From NCBI RefSeq assembly GCF_002574545.1, contig NZ_NUGT01000035.1, forward strand, positions 1 through 64,000: a DNA stretch of 64,000 nucleotides, given 5' to 3'. Below the pieces are notes generated by a model. It made no database searches. It saw only the letters and a program-made list of their open reading frames with translations, and had not been told where the DNA came from. The DNA is from Bacillus sp. AFS055030 (GTDB lineage: Bacteria > Bacillota > Bacilli > Bacillales > Bacillaceae_G). A program made the position numbers and the translations under genes. This document shows, piece by piece, positions 25,731 to 34,618 of this stretch; position 1 is the first letter of the stretch; each line of letters begins with the position of its first letter.

Positions 25731-26810
25731 GTGTTTAATTCACAAATGTTAGAAAAAGCTACACAATCGCTTCCGAGCGGATTAAAAGAATCATACAAAA
25801 GATTGAAGAAAACTGCAGATATTCTTATAAAAGAGGGAGAACCTTTAGTAGGTCAATCTCCTAAAGAAGTGATTTGGACTAAAAATAAAAGTAAATTATA
25901 TCACTATATTCCAACTACAAAAAAAGTAAAAAAGACGCCAATCCTTCTTATTTATGCGCTAATTAATAAACCGTATATTCTTGATTTAACAAAGGGGAAC
26001 TCTTTTGTTGAGTACCTTGTAAATGAAGGATTTGATGTTTATCTATTAGATTGGGGAACATTTGGTCATGAAGATCGTCATTTAAAATTTGACGATATTA
26101 TTCACGACTATATTGCAAAAGCGGTAAATAGGGTTCTTCGTTTTTCAGGTGCAAAAGAATTATCCATGTTAGGATATTGCATGGGTGGTACTTTAACTAG
26201 TATTTATGCAGCACTATATGAAAATGCACCAATTAAAAACTTAATTTTTGTAACTAGTCCATTCGATTTTTCTGATACAGGATTATATGGTGCGTTTTTA
26301 AATGAAAAATACTTTGCACTTGATAAAGCTGTTGATACATTGGGGAATATTCCTCCTGAAATGATCGATTTTGGTAACAAAATGTTAAAACCAGTTACTA
26401 ATTTTGTTGGACCTTATGTAACATTATTGGATCGTTCTGATAATACAAAATTTATTAAATCGTGGCAGTTAATGCAAAAATGGGTTACAGATGGTATTCC
26501 ATTCCCAGGTGAAGCATATCGCCAATGGATTAGAGAGTTTTACCAGCAAAATAAATTATTAAGCGGTGACCTAGAAATTAGAGGAAGAAAAGTAGATGTT
26601 TCAAACATTAAAGCTAATGTTTTAAATATTTCTGCTACGAAAGACCATATTGCGATGCCTTGCCAAGTTGAAGCATTAAATGAGCATATTTCAAGCGTAG
26701 ATAAGCAGTATGTTTCGATTCCATCGGGCCATGTATCAATCATGTTTGGACCTGTTTCATTAAAAACGACATATCCAACGATTGGTAAATGGTTGGCTGA
26801 AAGATCATAA
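25731..26810 (+). CDS. phaC: class IV PHA synthase catalytic subunit PhaC
   Basis: 359 residues, alpha/beta-hydrolase fold with the lipase-like box GYCMGGT (nucleophile Cys150), the Asp in ISATKDHIAMP and the His in PSGHVSIM, the catalytic triad. Length is normal for class IV. It polymerises (R)-3-hydroxyacyl-CoA on granules with PhaR. Start: GTG 25731, 6 bases after AAGGGGGG; an ATG at 25698 lies upstream in frame but reads through the SD. Last gene of the operon, followed by a strong terminator. Confidence 0.94.
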   Translation: MFNSQMLEKATQSLPSGLKESYKRLKKTADILIKEGEPLVGQSPKEVIWTKNKSKLYHYIPTTKKVKKTPILLIYALINKPYILDLTKGNSFVEYLVNEGFDVYLLDWGTFGHEDRHLKFDDIIHDYIAKAVNRVLRFSGAKELSMLGYCMGGTLTSIYAALYENAPIKNLIFVTSPFDFSDTGLYGAFLNEKYFALDKAVDTLGNIPPEMIDFGNKMLKPVTNFVGPYVTLLDRSDNTKFIKSWQLMQKWVTDGIPFPGEAYRQWIREFYQQNKLLSGDLEIRGRKVDVSNIKANVLNISATKDHIAMPCQVEALNEHISSVDKQYVSIPSGHVSIMFGPVSLKTTYPTIGKWLAERS

Positions 26811-26863
26811 TTTCAGTAAGTTTCTAGAAATCCTTTGCATTAATAATGATCTATATTACGTTT

Positions 26864-26892
26864 AAAAAAAAATCTCACTTTTAAAAAAGTGG
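26864..26892 (+). terminator. phaRBC terminator
   Basis: AAAAATCTCACTTTT pairs with AAAAGTGGGATTTTT (one mismatch) and ends in eight T. Confidence 0.85.
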
Positions 26893-26954
26893 GATTTTTT
26901 TTATTCAACTGACAAAAACTACCTTAAATATGATTTTTGAAAGGAGAGTAGACG

Positions 26955-28175
26955 TTGAAAAGTATAAGTGGAGTCTTGTATTGGCCAACGACATACACTG
27001 ATTCACATAGTGATCTCGAAAATATAAAGTCACTCGATGAAGATCAAGCGTGTGATTATGTAATAATTGGAGGCGGTGAATCAGGAAGTTTATGTGCTTA
27101 TTTCTTAAGTCAAACGGGAGCTAAGGTCATATTACTAGATAAGCGTAAAAAACTTGTACAAGGAAGTACTAGTGCAAATACGGGGCTCTTACAATATTCA
27201 AATGATAAAACTTTAAATTCGTTTATCAATTCTTATGGAAAAGAAAAAGCTGTCCGTCATTATCAATTATGTGTAGAGGCAATTAAAGGTCTTGAAGAAA
27301 TGTCAAAAACGTTCGATATTAATCCTGATTTTATAAAAAGAAAAAGTTTATATTTTGCTAGTAATTTAGATGGTAAAAAAATGATTGATCTGGAATATAA
27401 AGCATTAATAGAAAATGGTTTTAATGTTGAACGATATACAAAATCACAAATTGAAGAAAAGTTTAATTTTTCAAAAGAAGCTGCACTGTTCACAGGGGAT
27501 GACGCTGAAGTAAATCCATATAAATGCGCACACGGTTTACTTTTATATGCCAAAAAACGTGGAGTGAAGTTATTTTCGGATACAGAGGTAATTCGGATCA
27601 TTGGTACAGATGAAGGGGTAAAACTATTTACTAAAAATAAACATACGATTCGAGCAAATAAAGTTATTTTTGCTGGAGGTTATGAATCATTAGAGGTAAA
27701 AAGTGAGAAAAATGCAGTATTAACATCAACATTTGCAATTGCAACCCAACCTCTAATTGAGAAAAACAATGCATGGTATGAAAATTGTTTAATTTGGGAA
27801 ACTGCAAGACCTTATTTATATCTTCGTACTACAGTTGATGGGAGAATAATTGTCGGAGGGCTTGATGAACCTACAATAATACCAGAAAAACGTGAATCTA
27901 TGTTATTTCATAAAAAAGAAGTGCTTATCAAAAATTTAATAGAATTGTTTCCTATTTATAAAGATGCTAAACCAGAATTTTATTGGACTGGTACATTTGG
28001 AGGAACACATTCCGGCTTACCAATGATTAGGCAATATGATGAATATCCTAATTGCTTTTTTTTAATGGCCTATGGTGGAAATGGAACTGTTTATAGTTAT
28101 ATATTAGCTAAAATATTAAAAGATCTAGTTACTGTCGGATCTCATCCAGACGCATCTATTTATATGGATTATTAA
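26955..28175 (+). CDS. FAD-dependent amine/amino-acid oxidoreductase (DAO family)
   Basis: 406 residues. The dinucleotide-binding motif YVIIGGGESGSLCAYFL (about 36-52) and DKRKKLVQGSTSANTG identify the DAO/GlcD-like family that includes sarcosine oxidase, glycine oxidase and gamma-glutamylputrescine oxidase. The C-terminal block WTGTFGGTHSGLPMI closes the FAD site. Substrate unknown. It begins with TTG, 8 bases after AAGGAG. Stand-alone between the pha operon and the yetF-like gene. Confidence 0.82.
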   Translation: MKSISGVLYWPTTYTDSHSDLENIKSLDEDQACDYVIIGGGESGSLCAYFLSQTGAKVILLDKRKKLVQGSTSANTGLLQYSNDKTLNSFINSYGKEKAVRHYQLCVEAIKGLEEMSKTFDINPDFIKRKSLYFASNLDGKKMIDLEYKALIENGFNVERYTKSQIEEKFNFSKEAALFTGDDAEVNPYKCAHGLLLYAKKRGVKLFSDTEVIRIIGTDEGVKLFTKNKHTIRANKVIFAGGYESLEVKSEKNAVLTSTFAIATQPLIEKNNAWYENCLIWETARPYLYLRTTVDGRIIVGGLDEPTIIPEKRESMLFHKKEVLIKNLIELFPIYKDAKPEFYWTGTFGGTHSGLPMIRQYDEYPNCFFLMAYGGNGTVYSYILAKILKDLVTVGSHPDASIYMDY

Positions 28176-28274
28176 AGTTTAATTAGAATGAAGTTCAATT
28201 ACCAATTTCATGTATAAAAAGAGTAAAGTAGTAAGAAAATTTAATAGGTAATTAAAATTTTAGGAGTGTTATAC

Positions 28275-28943
28275 ATGAGTTATCATGAAATGTTTACTGA
28301 GTTGGTTTGTGGATATATAGCTCTTTTTATTGTTGTTAAAATTAATGGGAAAACTCAAATTACACAAATAACACCATTTGATTTGATTTCGTCGCTAGTG
28401 TTAGGAAATATACTAGGAGATGGAATATATGATAAAGAAGCAAATCTACCAAGAATTCTTTTTAGTATTTTTGTTTGGGGAGCATTAATCTTAGTAACAG
28501 AAATCTTGACACAAAAGTCAATATGGGCAAGAAAGTTCTTAGAAGGTGATGCTTCAGTTGTCATAAAGCACGGTGCAATACAATGGAAAGAATTGAAAAG
28601 AAATCGTTTGGACACTGACCAATTGATGCAATTACTCAGATCAAAAGATACTTTTTCAGTTAGTGAAGTTGCGTATGCTATTTTAGAAAATGACGGTACG
28701 ATTAGTGTTTTGAAGAAATCAAATTTTGATACGCCTACTAAACAGGATTTAAAAATTCAAATGGAAAAAGAATTTTTACCGGTTGTCGTAATTAGTGATG
28801 GGAAAATAACTCAAAGAGCTCTTAACACGTTGAAAAAAGATGAAAAGTGGGTTCATAAAAAACTTTCTGAGTCAAATTTATCACTTAAACAAGTATGCTT
28901 TGCAGAATGGGATTCAAAACAATTACATTTACATACGTATTAA
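28275..28943 (+). CDS. DUF421 family protein (YetF-like)
   Basis: 222 residues: three N-terminal membrane segments (to about residue 80) with the motif TPFDLISSLVLGNILGDGI, then a cytoplasmic DUF421 part with FLEGDASVVIKHGAIQWKELKR and a C-terminal DUF421-associated domain. Bacillus YetF relatives include germination and spore proteins; the exact role is open. I start at ATG 28275, 8 bases after AGGAG, and not at the GTG that overlaps the SD. The next gene begins 24 bp later, so the two are probably co-transcribed. Confidence 0.85.
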   Translation: MSYHEMFTELVCGYIALFIVVKINGKTQITQITPFDLISSLVLGNILGDGIYDKEANLPRILFSIFVWGALILVTEILTQKSIWARKFLEGDASVVIKHGAIQWKELKRNRLDTDQLMQLLRSKDTFSVSEVAYAILENDGTISVLKKSNFDTPTKQDLKIQMEKEFLPVVVISDGKITQRALNTLKKDEKWVHKKLSESNLSLKQVCFAEWDSKQLHLHTY

Positions 28944-28967
28944 TATAAAAATTTGAGGATGAGATAA

Positions 28968-29474
28968 ATGAAATATTATATTTATTACTGTTTTGGTGGT
29001 ACGCATTCTTCACCTCTGGCTGCTGCATATCATTTGAAGCAATTACCACTTGATCGGCAACCGACAACGGAAGAAGTAAAAAATACGTACTTATTTAATA
29101 AACTAAAACCAAAAGATGGTGGAAAACTTTTTTATCATGGTGAAGACGAAAATGGGGACCAAGTATATACTGTAGCAAAAAGATATACTAAAAATGTCCC
29201 GACAGCGATCGAAGGTTTAGGAAAAATCTTATTAAATGAAGAGGATAAAATAATCTTATCAAGTACATCGCCAACTGTACCATTAGCTATGACTTTAGGT
29301 GGTTTTACATCAAGATTTCTACATCTTGATTTTATTGGGGTACCATTACTTGTTTTAGGGGCTAAGCAAACTTATCTAAATTTGATAAAATTAGTTGAAA
29401 ATACGAAGAGATATCATCACATTGCAGCTGAAAAGGTGACAGACTTATCGAATAAAAACTTCAACAAAGATTAA
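28968..29474 (+). CDS. DUF3189 family protein
   Basis: 168 residues, soluble, beginning MKYYIYYCFGGTHSSPLAAAYHLKQLP, the characteristic opening of the Bacillus DUF3189 family. The Cys-Phe-Gly-Gly-Thr-His-Ser segment looks like a phosphate-binding or reactive loop. No function is known. A weak GAGGATGAG SD is upstream and a strong bidirectional terminator is downstream. Likely co-transcribed with the DUF421 gene. Confidence 0.78.
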   Translation: MKYYIYYCFGGTHSSPLAAAYHLKQLPLDRQPTTEEVKNTYLFNKLKPKDGGKLFYHGEDENGDQVYTVAKRYTKNVPTAIEGLGKILLNEEDKIILSSTSPTVPLAMTLGGFTSRFLHLDFIGVPLLVLGAKQTYLNLIKLVENTKRYHHIAAEKVTDLSNKNFNKD

Positions 29475-29504
29475 AAAATGGACGTTTGACTACGTCCATT
29501 TTTT
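29473..29504. terminator. bidirectional terminator
   Basis: AAAAAATGGACGT and ACGTCCATTTTTT form a perfect 13-bp stem with a 6-base loop between the convergent DUF3189 and CotF-like genes. Confidence 0.92.
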
Positions 29505-29982
29505 AATACGGCATCTTTAAGACATCCATAGCTTTTTTAGCATCGTTCTCGATTAACTTATTAATATTAAATACGGAATATTGTCCTTGTTTTGATAAAT
29601 AGTTAAAAATTTTTGTATGTAAATTGTTCACTGATACTAGATGCTTAATAAATAAATTATTTAAATCAAGGGTAGCTGTTTCAGTAAGTGCATGCGCATA
29701 CATTTTGGTTAATACTTTTGTTGCTGATAATAAATCTTCTGCACTCATTTCACTTGCTAGTTTATTGCTTTGTGCATCTCTTTCTCCAATCTTAATATTG
29801 CTCATAAATTTAAGTAAATCCCGTAAATTATTTTCAAACAATGTAATGGAAGTTTTATATAATTCTTTTAATCCTGCATCTGTAATATTTTTTAAATTTG
29901 TTTTAAGCTTAAATAAGTAGTGAGTAGTTGTAGCAACAATTTCATGTAATTCTAAGGTTTCATGCCAAGCCAAAGTTCTCAT
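29503..29982 (-). CDS. spore coat protein, CotF family
   Basis: 159 residues, all-helical, [12 protein letters not shown]. LAWHETLELHEIVATTTHYLFKLK at the start and the C-terminal LIENDAKKAMDVLKMPY are hallmarks of the CotF/YhcQ/YraG coat family. The protein is expected in the spore coat or mother-cell. SD GGAGGGATTTTA lies upstream. Which of the CotF paralogues it is cannot be fixed. Confidence 0.8.
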   Translation of the reverse strand: MRTLAWHETLELHEIVATTTHYLFKLKTNLKNITDAGLKELYKTSITLFENNLRDLLKFMSNIKIGERDAQSNKLASEMSAEDLLSATKVLTKMYAHALTETATLDLNNLFIKHLVSVNNLHTKIFNYLSKQGQYSVFNINKLIENDAKKAMDVLKMPY

Positions 29983-30051
29983 AAATTAAAATCCCTCCTA
30001 TATGGTACAAGTCTATTCAATAGGAAAGGGTTATATGACGGTTAAAAAATA

Positions 30052-30087
30052 GGTGGAGGTAAGCAGGGGAAGGAGGAATAGGGACAA
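30052..30087 (+). other. G-rich purine tract
   Basis: A run of seven GG or longer blocks (GGTGGAGGTAAGCAGGGG, then AAGGAGGAATAGGG) in otherwise AT-rich DNA, with almost no pyrimidines. It could form a two-tetrad G-quadruplex. Its last part, GGGACAA, pairs with TTGTCCC at 30142-30148, just before the DinB gene. Confidence 0.4.
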
Positions 30088-30157
30088 GTTTGATTATTTA
30101 AGGATTGATTGAAGACACACTAGTTAAAGTTCTATCATTCTTTGTCCCGCTTTAATT

Positions 30158-30616
30158 ATGTATATTGAGAATGTGTTTAATCAGTTGAGTTTATGTGTAA
30201 AGAGTGTTTTAGAAATGATTGATTCAATCAAAGAGGAGGATCTAAATTTTCGACCGGTTGAACATAAGAAATCGATCGGAGAATTAGTCCAGCATTTATG
30301 TGAACTGATTGGTGCTGATATGGAAATTATGAGCGGTGTAAGTCAAGAAAAGATGGTTAATTATTATAGGGTGGTTAAATGTAACTCACTAGTAGAAATG
30401 AGATATCTATTACAAAAAAATTTTGATGAGTTAAAGAAATACTATTTTAATATGAAGGAAAATGATTTAGTTGAGAAAACGACTTCCTATTGGGGACTTC
30501 AATATTCAAAATTCGAATGGTTATTAGAGATTTTAGTCCACTTCACACACCACAGAGCGCAGTTACATATGCTACTAGTCCAAAAAAAGGGCGATATCAA
30601 TATCGCACTTTTTTAA
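30158..30616 (+). CDS. DinB/YfiT-like protein
   Basis: 152 residues, four-helix DinB fold with ELVQHLCELIGADMEI and the C-terminal HFTHHRAQLHML; the spaced His residues form the metal site seen in DinB, YfiT and bacillithiol-transferase relatives. The substrate is unknown. No convincing SD precedes ATG 30158 or the GTG five codons later. Its last codons are part of a terminator hairpin, so translation and termination are linked. Confidence 0.72.
   Translation: MYIENVFNQLSLCVKSVLEMIDSIKEEDLNFRPVEHKKSIGELVQHLCELIGADMEIMSGVSQEKMVNYYRVVKCNSLVEMRYLLQKNFDELKKYYFNMKENDLVEKTTSYWGLQYSKFEWLLEILVHFTHHRAQLHMLLVQKKGDINIALF
30582..30614 (+). terminator. terminator overlapping the end of the DinB gene
   Basis: AAAAAAGGGCGATAT and ATATCGCACTTTTTT pair with one mismatch around only CA, so the loop probably opens by one or two pairs. 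The last seven codons of the gene lie inside it. Confidence 0.78.
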
Positions 30617-30679
30617 AGAAAAATAAGGGGAGTCAAGAAATGATAAACCATTTTCGATCCCCTAAATCTTTGTGCTTGA

Positions 30680-31027
30680 TCAGTCTCTCGTTTCGTGCTG
30701 TGGATGCATAAATTGTTTTGCTGGTTGTTCTCGCTTTTTTGATTCTAATAGGTCAGCGTTTTCAGGACTTGCCCAACCAATATCATTTGTTGGATGAACC
30801 CATTCGTCTCCTGCCATAACTGATGGATCAACATCTTCAGACCAATTATTTAATGGAGAGTTAGGAGAGCTATACTTACTGTCTCCAATGACTACACCTT
30901 TTGAATTTACAAAAGGTTCTTCCATTTTAATGTCTGTCCCTTTAAAAGATGGAAAGTTTGAAATATGGGGTAAAGTATCATCCAATACTGGTGAATCGAT
31001 TTTGGTTTTCTTATTTTTTCTCTTCAT
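30680..31027 (-). CDS. DUF3905-like small protein
   Basis: 115 residues, polar, with no predicted membrane segment. FPSFKGTDIKMEEPFVNSKGVVIGDS, SPLNNW, DPSVMAGDEWVHPTNDIGW and the C-terminal EQPAKQF are shared by the DUF3905 family of Bacillus. Found in spore formers; function unknown. SD AGAGGTGATA is upstream. Family call from memory of the motif, moderate confidence. Confidence 0.7.
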   Translation of the reverse strand: MKRKNKKTKIDSPVLDDTLPHISNFPSFKGTDIKMEEPFVNSKGVVIGDSKYSSPNSPLNNWSEDVDPSVMAGDEWVHPTNDIGWASPENADLLESKKREQPAKQFMHPQHETRD

Positions 31028-31080
31028 TATATATCACCTCTGCTTACAAATTATTATTTACTATTTAGTGATTTCAATTC

Positions 31081-31119
31081 AAAAAGGACAATATCCAAAA
31101 TTGAATATTGTCCTCTTTT
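31081..31119 (-). terminator. terminator of the radical SAM gene
   Basis: AGGACAATATTC pairs with the complementary arm GGATATTGTCCT, ending in TTTTT on the minus strand. Confidence 0.8.
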
Positions 31120-31121
31120 AC

Positions 31122-32864
31122 TCATACTTCAATTGTAAAAAATGAAGGCGATAATGTTTTAGGTGAGAAATAAACTAGCATTGCATAATTACCAGTTCTA
31201 TATTCTCCAGTTTGTAAGAAATGTTCGATATCAAATGAAAGTGATTCAATCATTGTATGTTTAAAGATTTCTTTTTCGTTTAAATGAAGTGAAATAAATT
31301 CTGAACCTAAAAATTCAGGGTTATCAATAATTCGTTTATAAATTTCCTTCGTAAAATCATGGTTTGTTATTTCAGACCACCAAGGTTTACGTGGTTTATA
31401 TTTATGATTTAAGTAATAATCAAATTTCATAATATCTTTAACGATGGTCTCGTTTTTAATTTGATAATGCGTTAAAAACTCATTTAGACGCTTAAATAAA
31501 TCTTCAAGCTGATGACCGATTCTTGACCAACCACGTTCTTCCCAATATGCACCAAATAATTGGAAGAAATCAAAAGGACTTTCAAACTCATTTTCAACTA
31601 AATATTCAATCGTATTATTTGTTCGATGGTCATTCCAATATTTTTCAAGTACATCTTCAACTTGTTTAATTTTTACAATGTCGTCAAAGGATAGTACATT
31701 ATTACTTAATATTTCATACGGAGCATAATCCATATACACATAATCATGTTCATTTGCTCTTAATCGTACACCAGTTCCTCTTAGCATTTTTAAGAAACCT
31801 AATTGTAGTTCTTCGGGTCTTAACGCAAAAACGTCATTGAATGTTTGACGGAATGAATCGTAATCCTCTTCTGGTAAACCAGCAATTAAATCTAAATGTT
31901 GATCTATTTTTTCTCCATCTCGTACAAGTGTGACAGTTCTGCATAGCTTTTCAAAGTTTTGTCTTCGCATAACTAACTCGTTTGTCGCATCATTTGTCGA
32001 TTGAACGCCTATTTCAAATCGGAATAAGCCTTTAGGTGCATTTTGATTTAAAAATTCGATGACTTCAGGTCTCATAATATCACCAGTAATTTCAAACTGG
32101 AATACAGTTCCTTCCACATGTTCGTCAATTAAAAATTGGAACATATCCATTGCATAACTACGACTTATGTTAAAAGTTCTGTCTACGAATTTAAAAACTT
32201 TTGCTCCGTTTGCCATAAGATAACGAATATCATCTTTGATCACCTCTCGATTAAAGTATCGTACCCCAACTTCAATAGAAGATAAGCAAAACTGGCAATT
32301 AAATGGGCAACCTCGGCTTGTTTCGATATATTGAATTCTTTTACTTAGAAATGGCAAATCTTCTTTAAATCGATAAGGGGAAGGAATTGTTGTCAGATCA
32401 ATTTTTTCGGTTTGTGGTTTAATGATATTTTTTCCTTCATCTCGATAACCAATGCCATTTATAGAAGTGAAATCATCCCCATTTTCAATCGCTTTAATTA
32501 ATTTCTTAACAGTGATTTCTCCTTCACCAATCGTAACGATGTCAATTTCCTTTACACGATCTAACCAATAATTGACATCATAGCTTACTTCTGGACCGCC
32601 AACAAAAATAATAACTGAAGGATCAATCTTCTTATACATACGTATTACTTCAATCGTTTGTTCGATATTCCAAATATAGCAGCTAAAGCCAAGAATTTTT
32701 GGCTTACGTTTATATAAGTCTGTGATGATATTAAGACTTGGGTCTTTAATTGTATATTCAGCAAGCTCTATATCATATTCAGGCTGAGCATAGGCTTTAA
32801 TGTATCGAATCCCCAAATTAGTATGGATATATTTTGCATTTAATGTAGCTAAAACAATGTTCAT
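31122..32864 (-). CDS. B12-binding-domain radical SAM protein (DUF4080 type)
   Basis: 580 residues. The N-terminal third is a cobalamin-binding-like Rossmann domain (LGFSCYIWN, VGGPEVSYD, GEGE). The radical SAM barrel follows with RGCPFNCQFC (Cys186, Cys190, Cys193) for the 4Fe-4S cluster, and a DUF4080 domain lies at the C-terminus. It lacks the DxHxxG of true B12 ligation, so cobalamin use is uncertain. Reaction unknown, possibly methylthiolation-like or other. Single-gene unit. Confidence 0.82.
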   Translation of the reverse strand: MNIVLATLNAKYIHTNLGIRYIKAYAQPEYDIELAEYTIKDPSLNIITDLYKRKPKILGFSCYIWNIEQTIEVIRMYKKIDPSVIIFVGGPEVSYDVNYWLDRVKEIDIVTIGEGEITVKKLIKAIENGDDFTSINGIGYRDEGKNIIKPQTEKIDLTTIPSPYRFKEDLPFLSKRIQYIETSRGCPFNCQFCLSSIEVGVRYFNREVIKDDIRYLMANGAKVFKFVDRTFNISRSYAMDMFQFLIDEHVEGTVFQFEITGDIMRPEVIEFLNQNAPKGLFRFEIGVQSTNDATNELVMRRQNFEKLCRTVTLVRDGEKIDQHLDLIAGLPEEDYDSFRQTFNDVFALRPEELQLGFLKMLRGTGVRLRANEHDYVYMDYAPYEILSNNVLSFDDIVKIKQVEDVLEKYWNDHRTNNTIEYLVENEFESPFDFFQLFGAYWEERGWSRIGHQLEDLFKRLNEFLTHYQIKNETIVKDIMKFDYYLNHKYKPRKPWWSEITNHDFTKEIYKRIIDNPEFLGSEFISLHLNEKEIFKHTMIESLSFDIEHFLQTGEYRTGNYAMLVYFSPKTLSPSFFTIEV

Positions 32865-33137
32865 TTATATACCTCGTTCTAAATTATTATCGATTTATTT
32901 TATCATAAATTAATGAGATTACTAAATTTTGAAAAGCGAAATAGAAAATGAATGAAAATTATAAGATCAAAATAATTTTAGCGGGAAGTATTTTCAAGAA
33001 GTTTTGCACTAAAAACCCGTAAAAATACGAAGAATCTTGCCGAATTAATAGTAGATTTTCTTCACGTTTTTAATAAAAAAGACATATGATTTACTAAACA
33101 CAAAAAAGTTTCCTTAGGGAAAGAAAGGGTCAAGAAA
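32865..33137. other. gene-poor AT-rich stretch
   Basis: No credible frame, RNA or repeat is seen. It presumably holds the promoter of the radical SAM gene. Confidence 0.5.
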
Positions 33138-33227
33138 ATGAGTAGGAAAGTTTTATTTTTCACGTATTTGTTTAATAAAATAGGAGTATTGTCAAATCAA
33201 GATGTAAAAAAAGTATTAAATCATTAA
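33138..33227 (+). CDS. possible 29-residue peptide
   Basis: ATG 33138 opens a 29-codon frame (MSRKVLFFTYLFNKIGVLSN and nine more residues, ending KVLNH), with AAAGGG eight bases upstream. It is slightly amphipathic, ends in a basic helix, and fills a 529-bp gap. No homologue is recognised. The chance of a random small frame with a weak SD is considerable in such DNA. Confidence 0.3.
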   Translation: MSRKVLFFTYLFNKIGVLSNQDVKKVLNH

Positions 33228-33393
33228 TTACTATCAAAAATGGATAAAAGCTGTAGAAAATTGATGATTCTTCATTTACTTAGAACTATTGACAATGAAG
33301 ACCGACACATGACATAATTTTATTAAATAGTATGAATAGTTTGAATTTTTAACGGTGTCCAAATAGATAGTTTAAATAAGTGGAGGTGTAAAT

Positions 33394-34029
33394 ATGAGTT
33401 TATTTTTAGAACAATGGAAGAAGCTTGCAAATATTAAATGTGATTTGGCGAAAAGAGATTGGTTTTATGGTACGAGTGGAAACTTGTCTATGAAAATTTC
33501 AGACGATCCATTATTATTTCTTGTAACAGCGGATGAGAAGGATAAGAGGGCACGCTGTGATGAAGAATTTATTGTTGTGAATAACCTTGGTGAACCAGTA
33601 TTTGATACGGTATTAAAGCCATCACTTGAAACATTGATTCATGCAAATATTTACGAAAAAACAGCTGCTACTTGTGTGCTTCATGTACATACTGTAGATA
33701 ATAATGTTATTTCTGAGTTATTTAGCAATGAAGGGCAAGTAGAACTTGAAAATAATGAGATGATTCATATCTTAACAAGTTCGTATTTTGAAAATAAAAT
33801 AACAGTTCCAATCATTGAGAATGCTCAAGACATGGAAACGTTTAAACGCGCATACACTCCATTTTTAACAAAGGACTTTGGGGCTGTTCTTGTTAGAAAT
33901 CATGGAATTACTGTTTGGGGAAGAACCCCTCTAGAAACGAAGAAATGGCTAGAAGGAATTGAATTTCTAATAAGTTATAAAGTAAAACTAATGATGATTA
34001 AAGGTCATAAAATAAAAGCAGGCAACTAA
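33394..34029 (+). CDS. mtnB: methylthioribulose-1-phosphate dehydratase
   Basis: 211 residues, class II aldolase fold. FYGTSGNLSMK near residues 24-34, the Zn-binding HVHT (about 98-101) and RNHGITVWG are MtnB motifs. It dehydrates methylthioribulose-1-phosphate in the methionine salvage pathway. SD GTGGAGGTG is strong. Unusually it stands alone here; the other mtn genes (mtnK, mtnA, mtnW, mtnX, mtnD) are not in the window. A related class II aldolase (such as AraD) is the alternative. Confidence 0.85.
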   Translation: MSLFLEQWKKLANIKCDLAKRDWFYGTSGNLSMKISDDPLLFLVTADEKDKRARCDEEFIVVNNLGEPVFDTVLKPSLETLIHANIYEKTAATCVLHVHTVDNNVISELFSNEGQVELENNEMIHILTSSYFENKITVPIIENAQDMETFKRAYTPFLTKDFGAVLVRNHGITVWGRTPLETKKWLEGIEFLISYKVKLMMIKGHKIKAGN

Positions 34030-34037
34030 ATAGTATT

Positions 34038-34092
34038 AAAAAAAGCTGAAATAGTAGTGGTAAATAAATTCCATTACATTTCAGCTTTTTTA
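34038..34092 (+). terminator. mtnB terminator
   Basis: AAAAAAGCTGAAAT pairs with ATTTCAGCTTTTTT over 14 bp around a long loop holding a minor stem. Confidence 0.85.
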
Positions 34093-34212
34093 TTTTATAA
34101 TAAAATTATACTATTTTTGAAAAGGAATCATTTTAAGCAGGATTTAATAAAAAGTCGTCTAATTTATTTAAGTAAGAACGATCGATAAAAGAGCTATTAC
34201 ATAAAAAAAAAT

Positions 34213-34244
34213 AAACCTACTAGGTAAATTTGCTTAGTAGGTTT
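34213..34244 (-). terminator. orphan minus-strand terminator
   Basis: AAACCTACTA and TAGTAGGTTT pair exactly; on the minus strand it is followed by ATTTTTTTTT. There is no minus-strand gene upstream within 500 bp, so it may end an unannotated small or antisense transcript. Confidence 0.55.
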
Positions 34245-34352
34245 CATATTGTATCTATTTTAAATAATTTAGTTAAAATGAATAATAGAAACGAATTCGA
34301 TTAAGTATGAAAAGGTTTGTTAAAAAACATCCTGTAGAAGGGAATCAGTCTA

Positions 34353-34544
34353 ATGAATGAATATCAACTCAGCCGTTTATTATTATCTATTTCATTAAAA
34401 AGGGAAGAAATGGTATTTTTTGCGGAAACTAAAGGGTTAAACGAACATTTGACCTTAAAAGCCAGTCAAGAATTGGACGAGTTAATTATTTCATACCAAA
34501 AAAAATTACTAACTGAATTAAATAAGTCATTTTCATTGAAATAA
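34353..34544 (+). CDS. Spo0E-like aspartyl-phosphate phosphatase
   Basis: 63 residues, two predicted helices, with the family motif ASQELDELI (Ser-Gln-Glu-Leu-Asp) in the second helix. Spo0E-type phosphatases dephosphorylate Spo0A~P and delay sporulation. SD GAAGGGAA precedes the ATG. The gap between mtnB and this gene (34030-34352) holds only the two terminators above. Confidence 0.85.
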   Translation: MNEYQLSRLLLSISLKREEMVFFAETKGLNEHLTLKASQELDELIISYQKKLLTELNKSFSLK

Positions 34545-34618
34545 TCTTAAGATTGATTAATAAGTGTAAAATAGTAATATAGAATGAACGATGTAAAAGA
34601 AATTGAAGGGGTATTATT

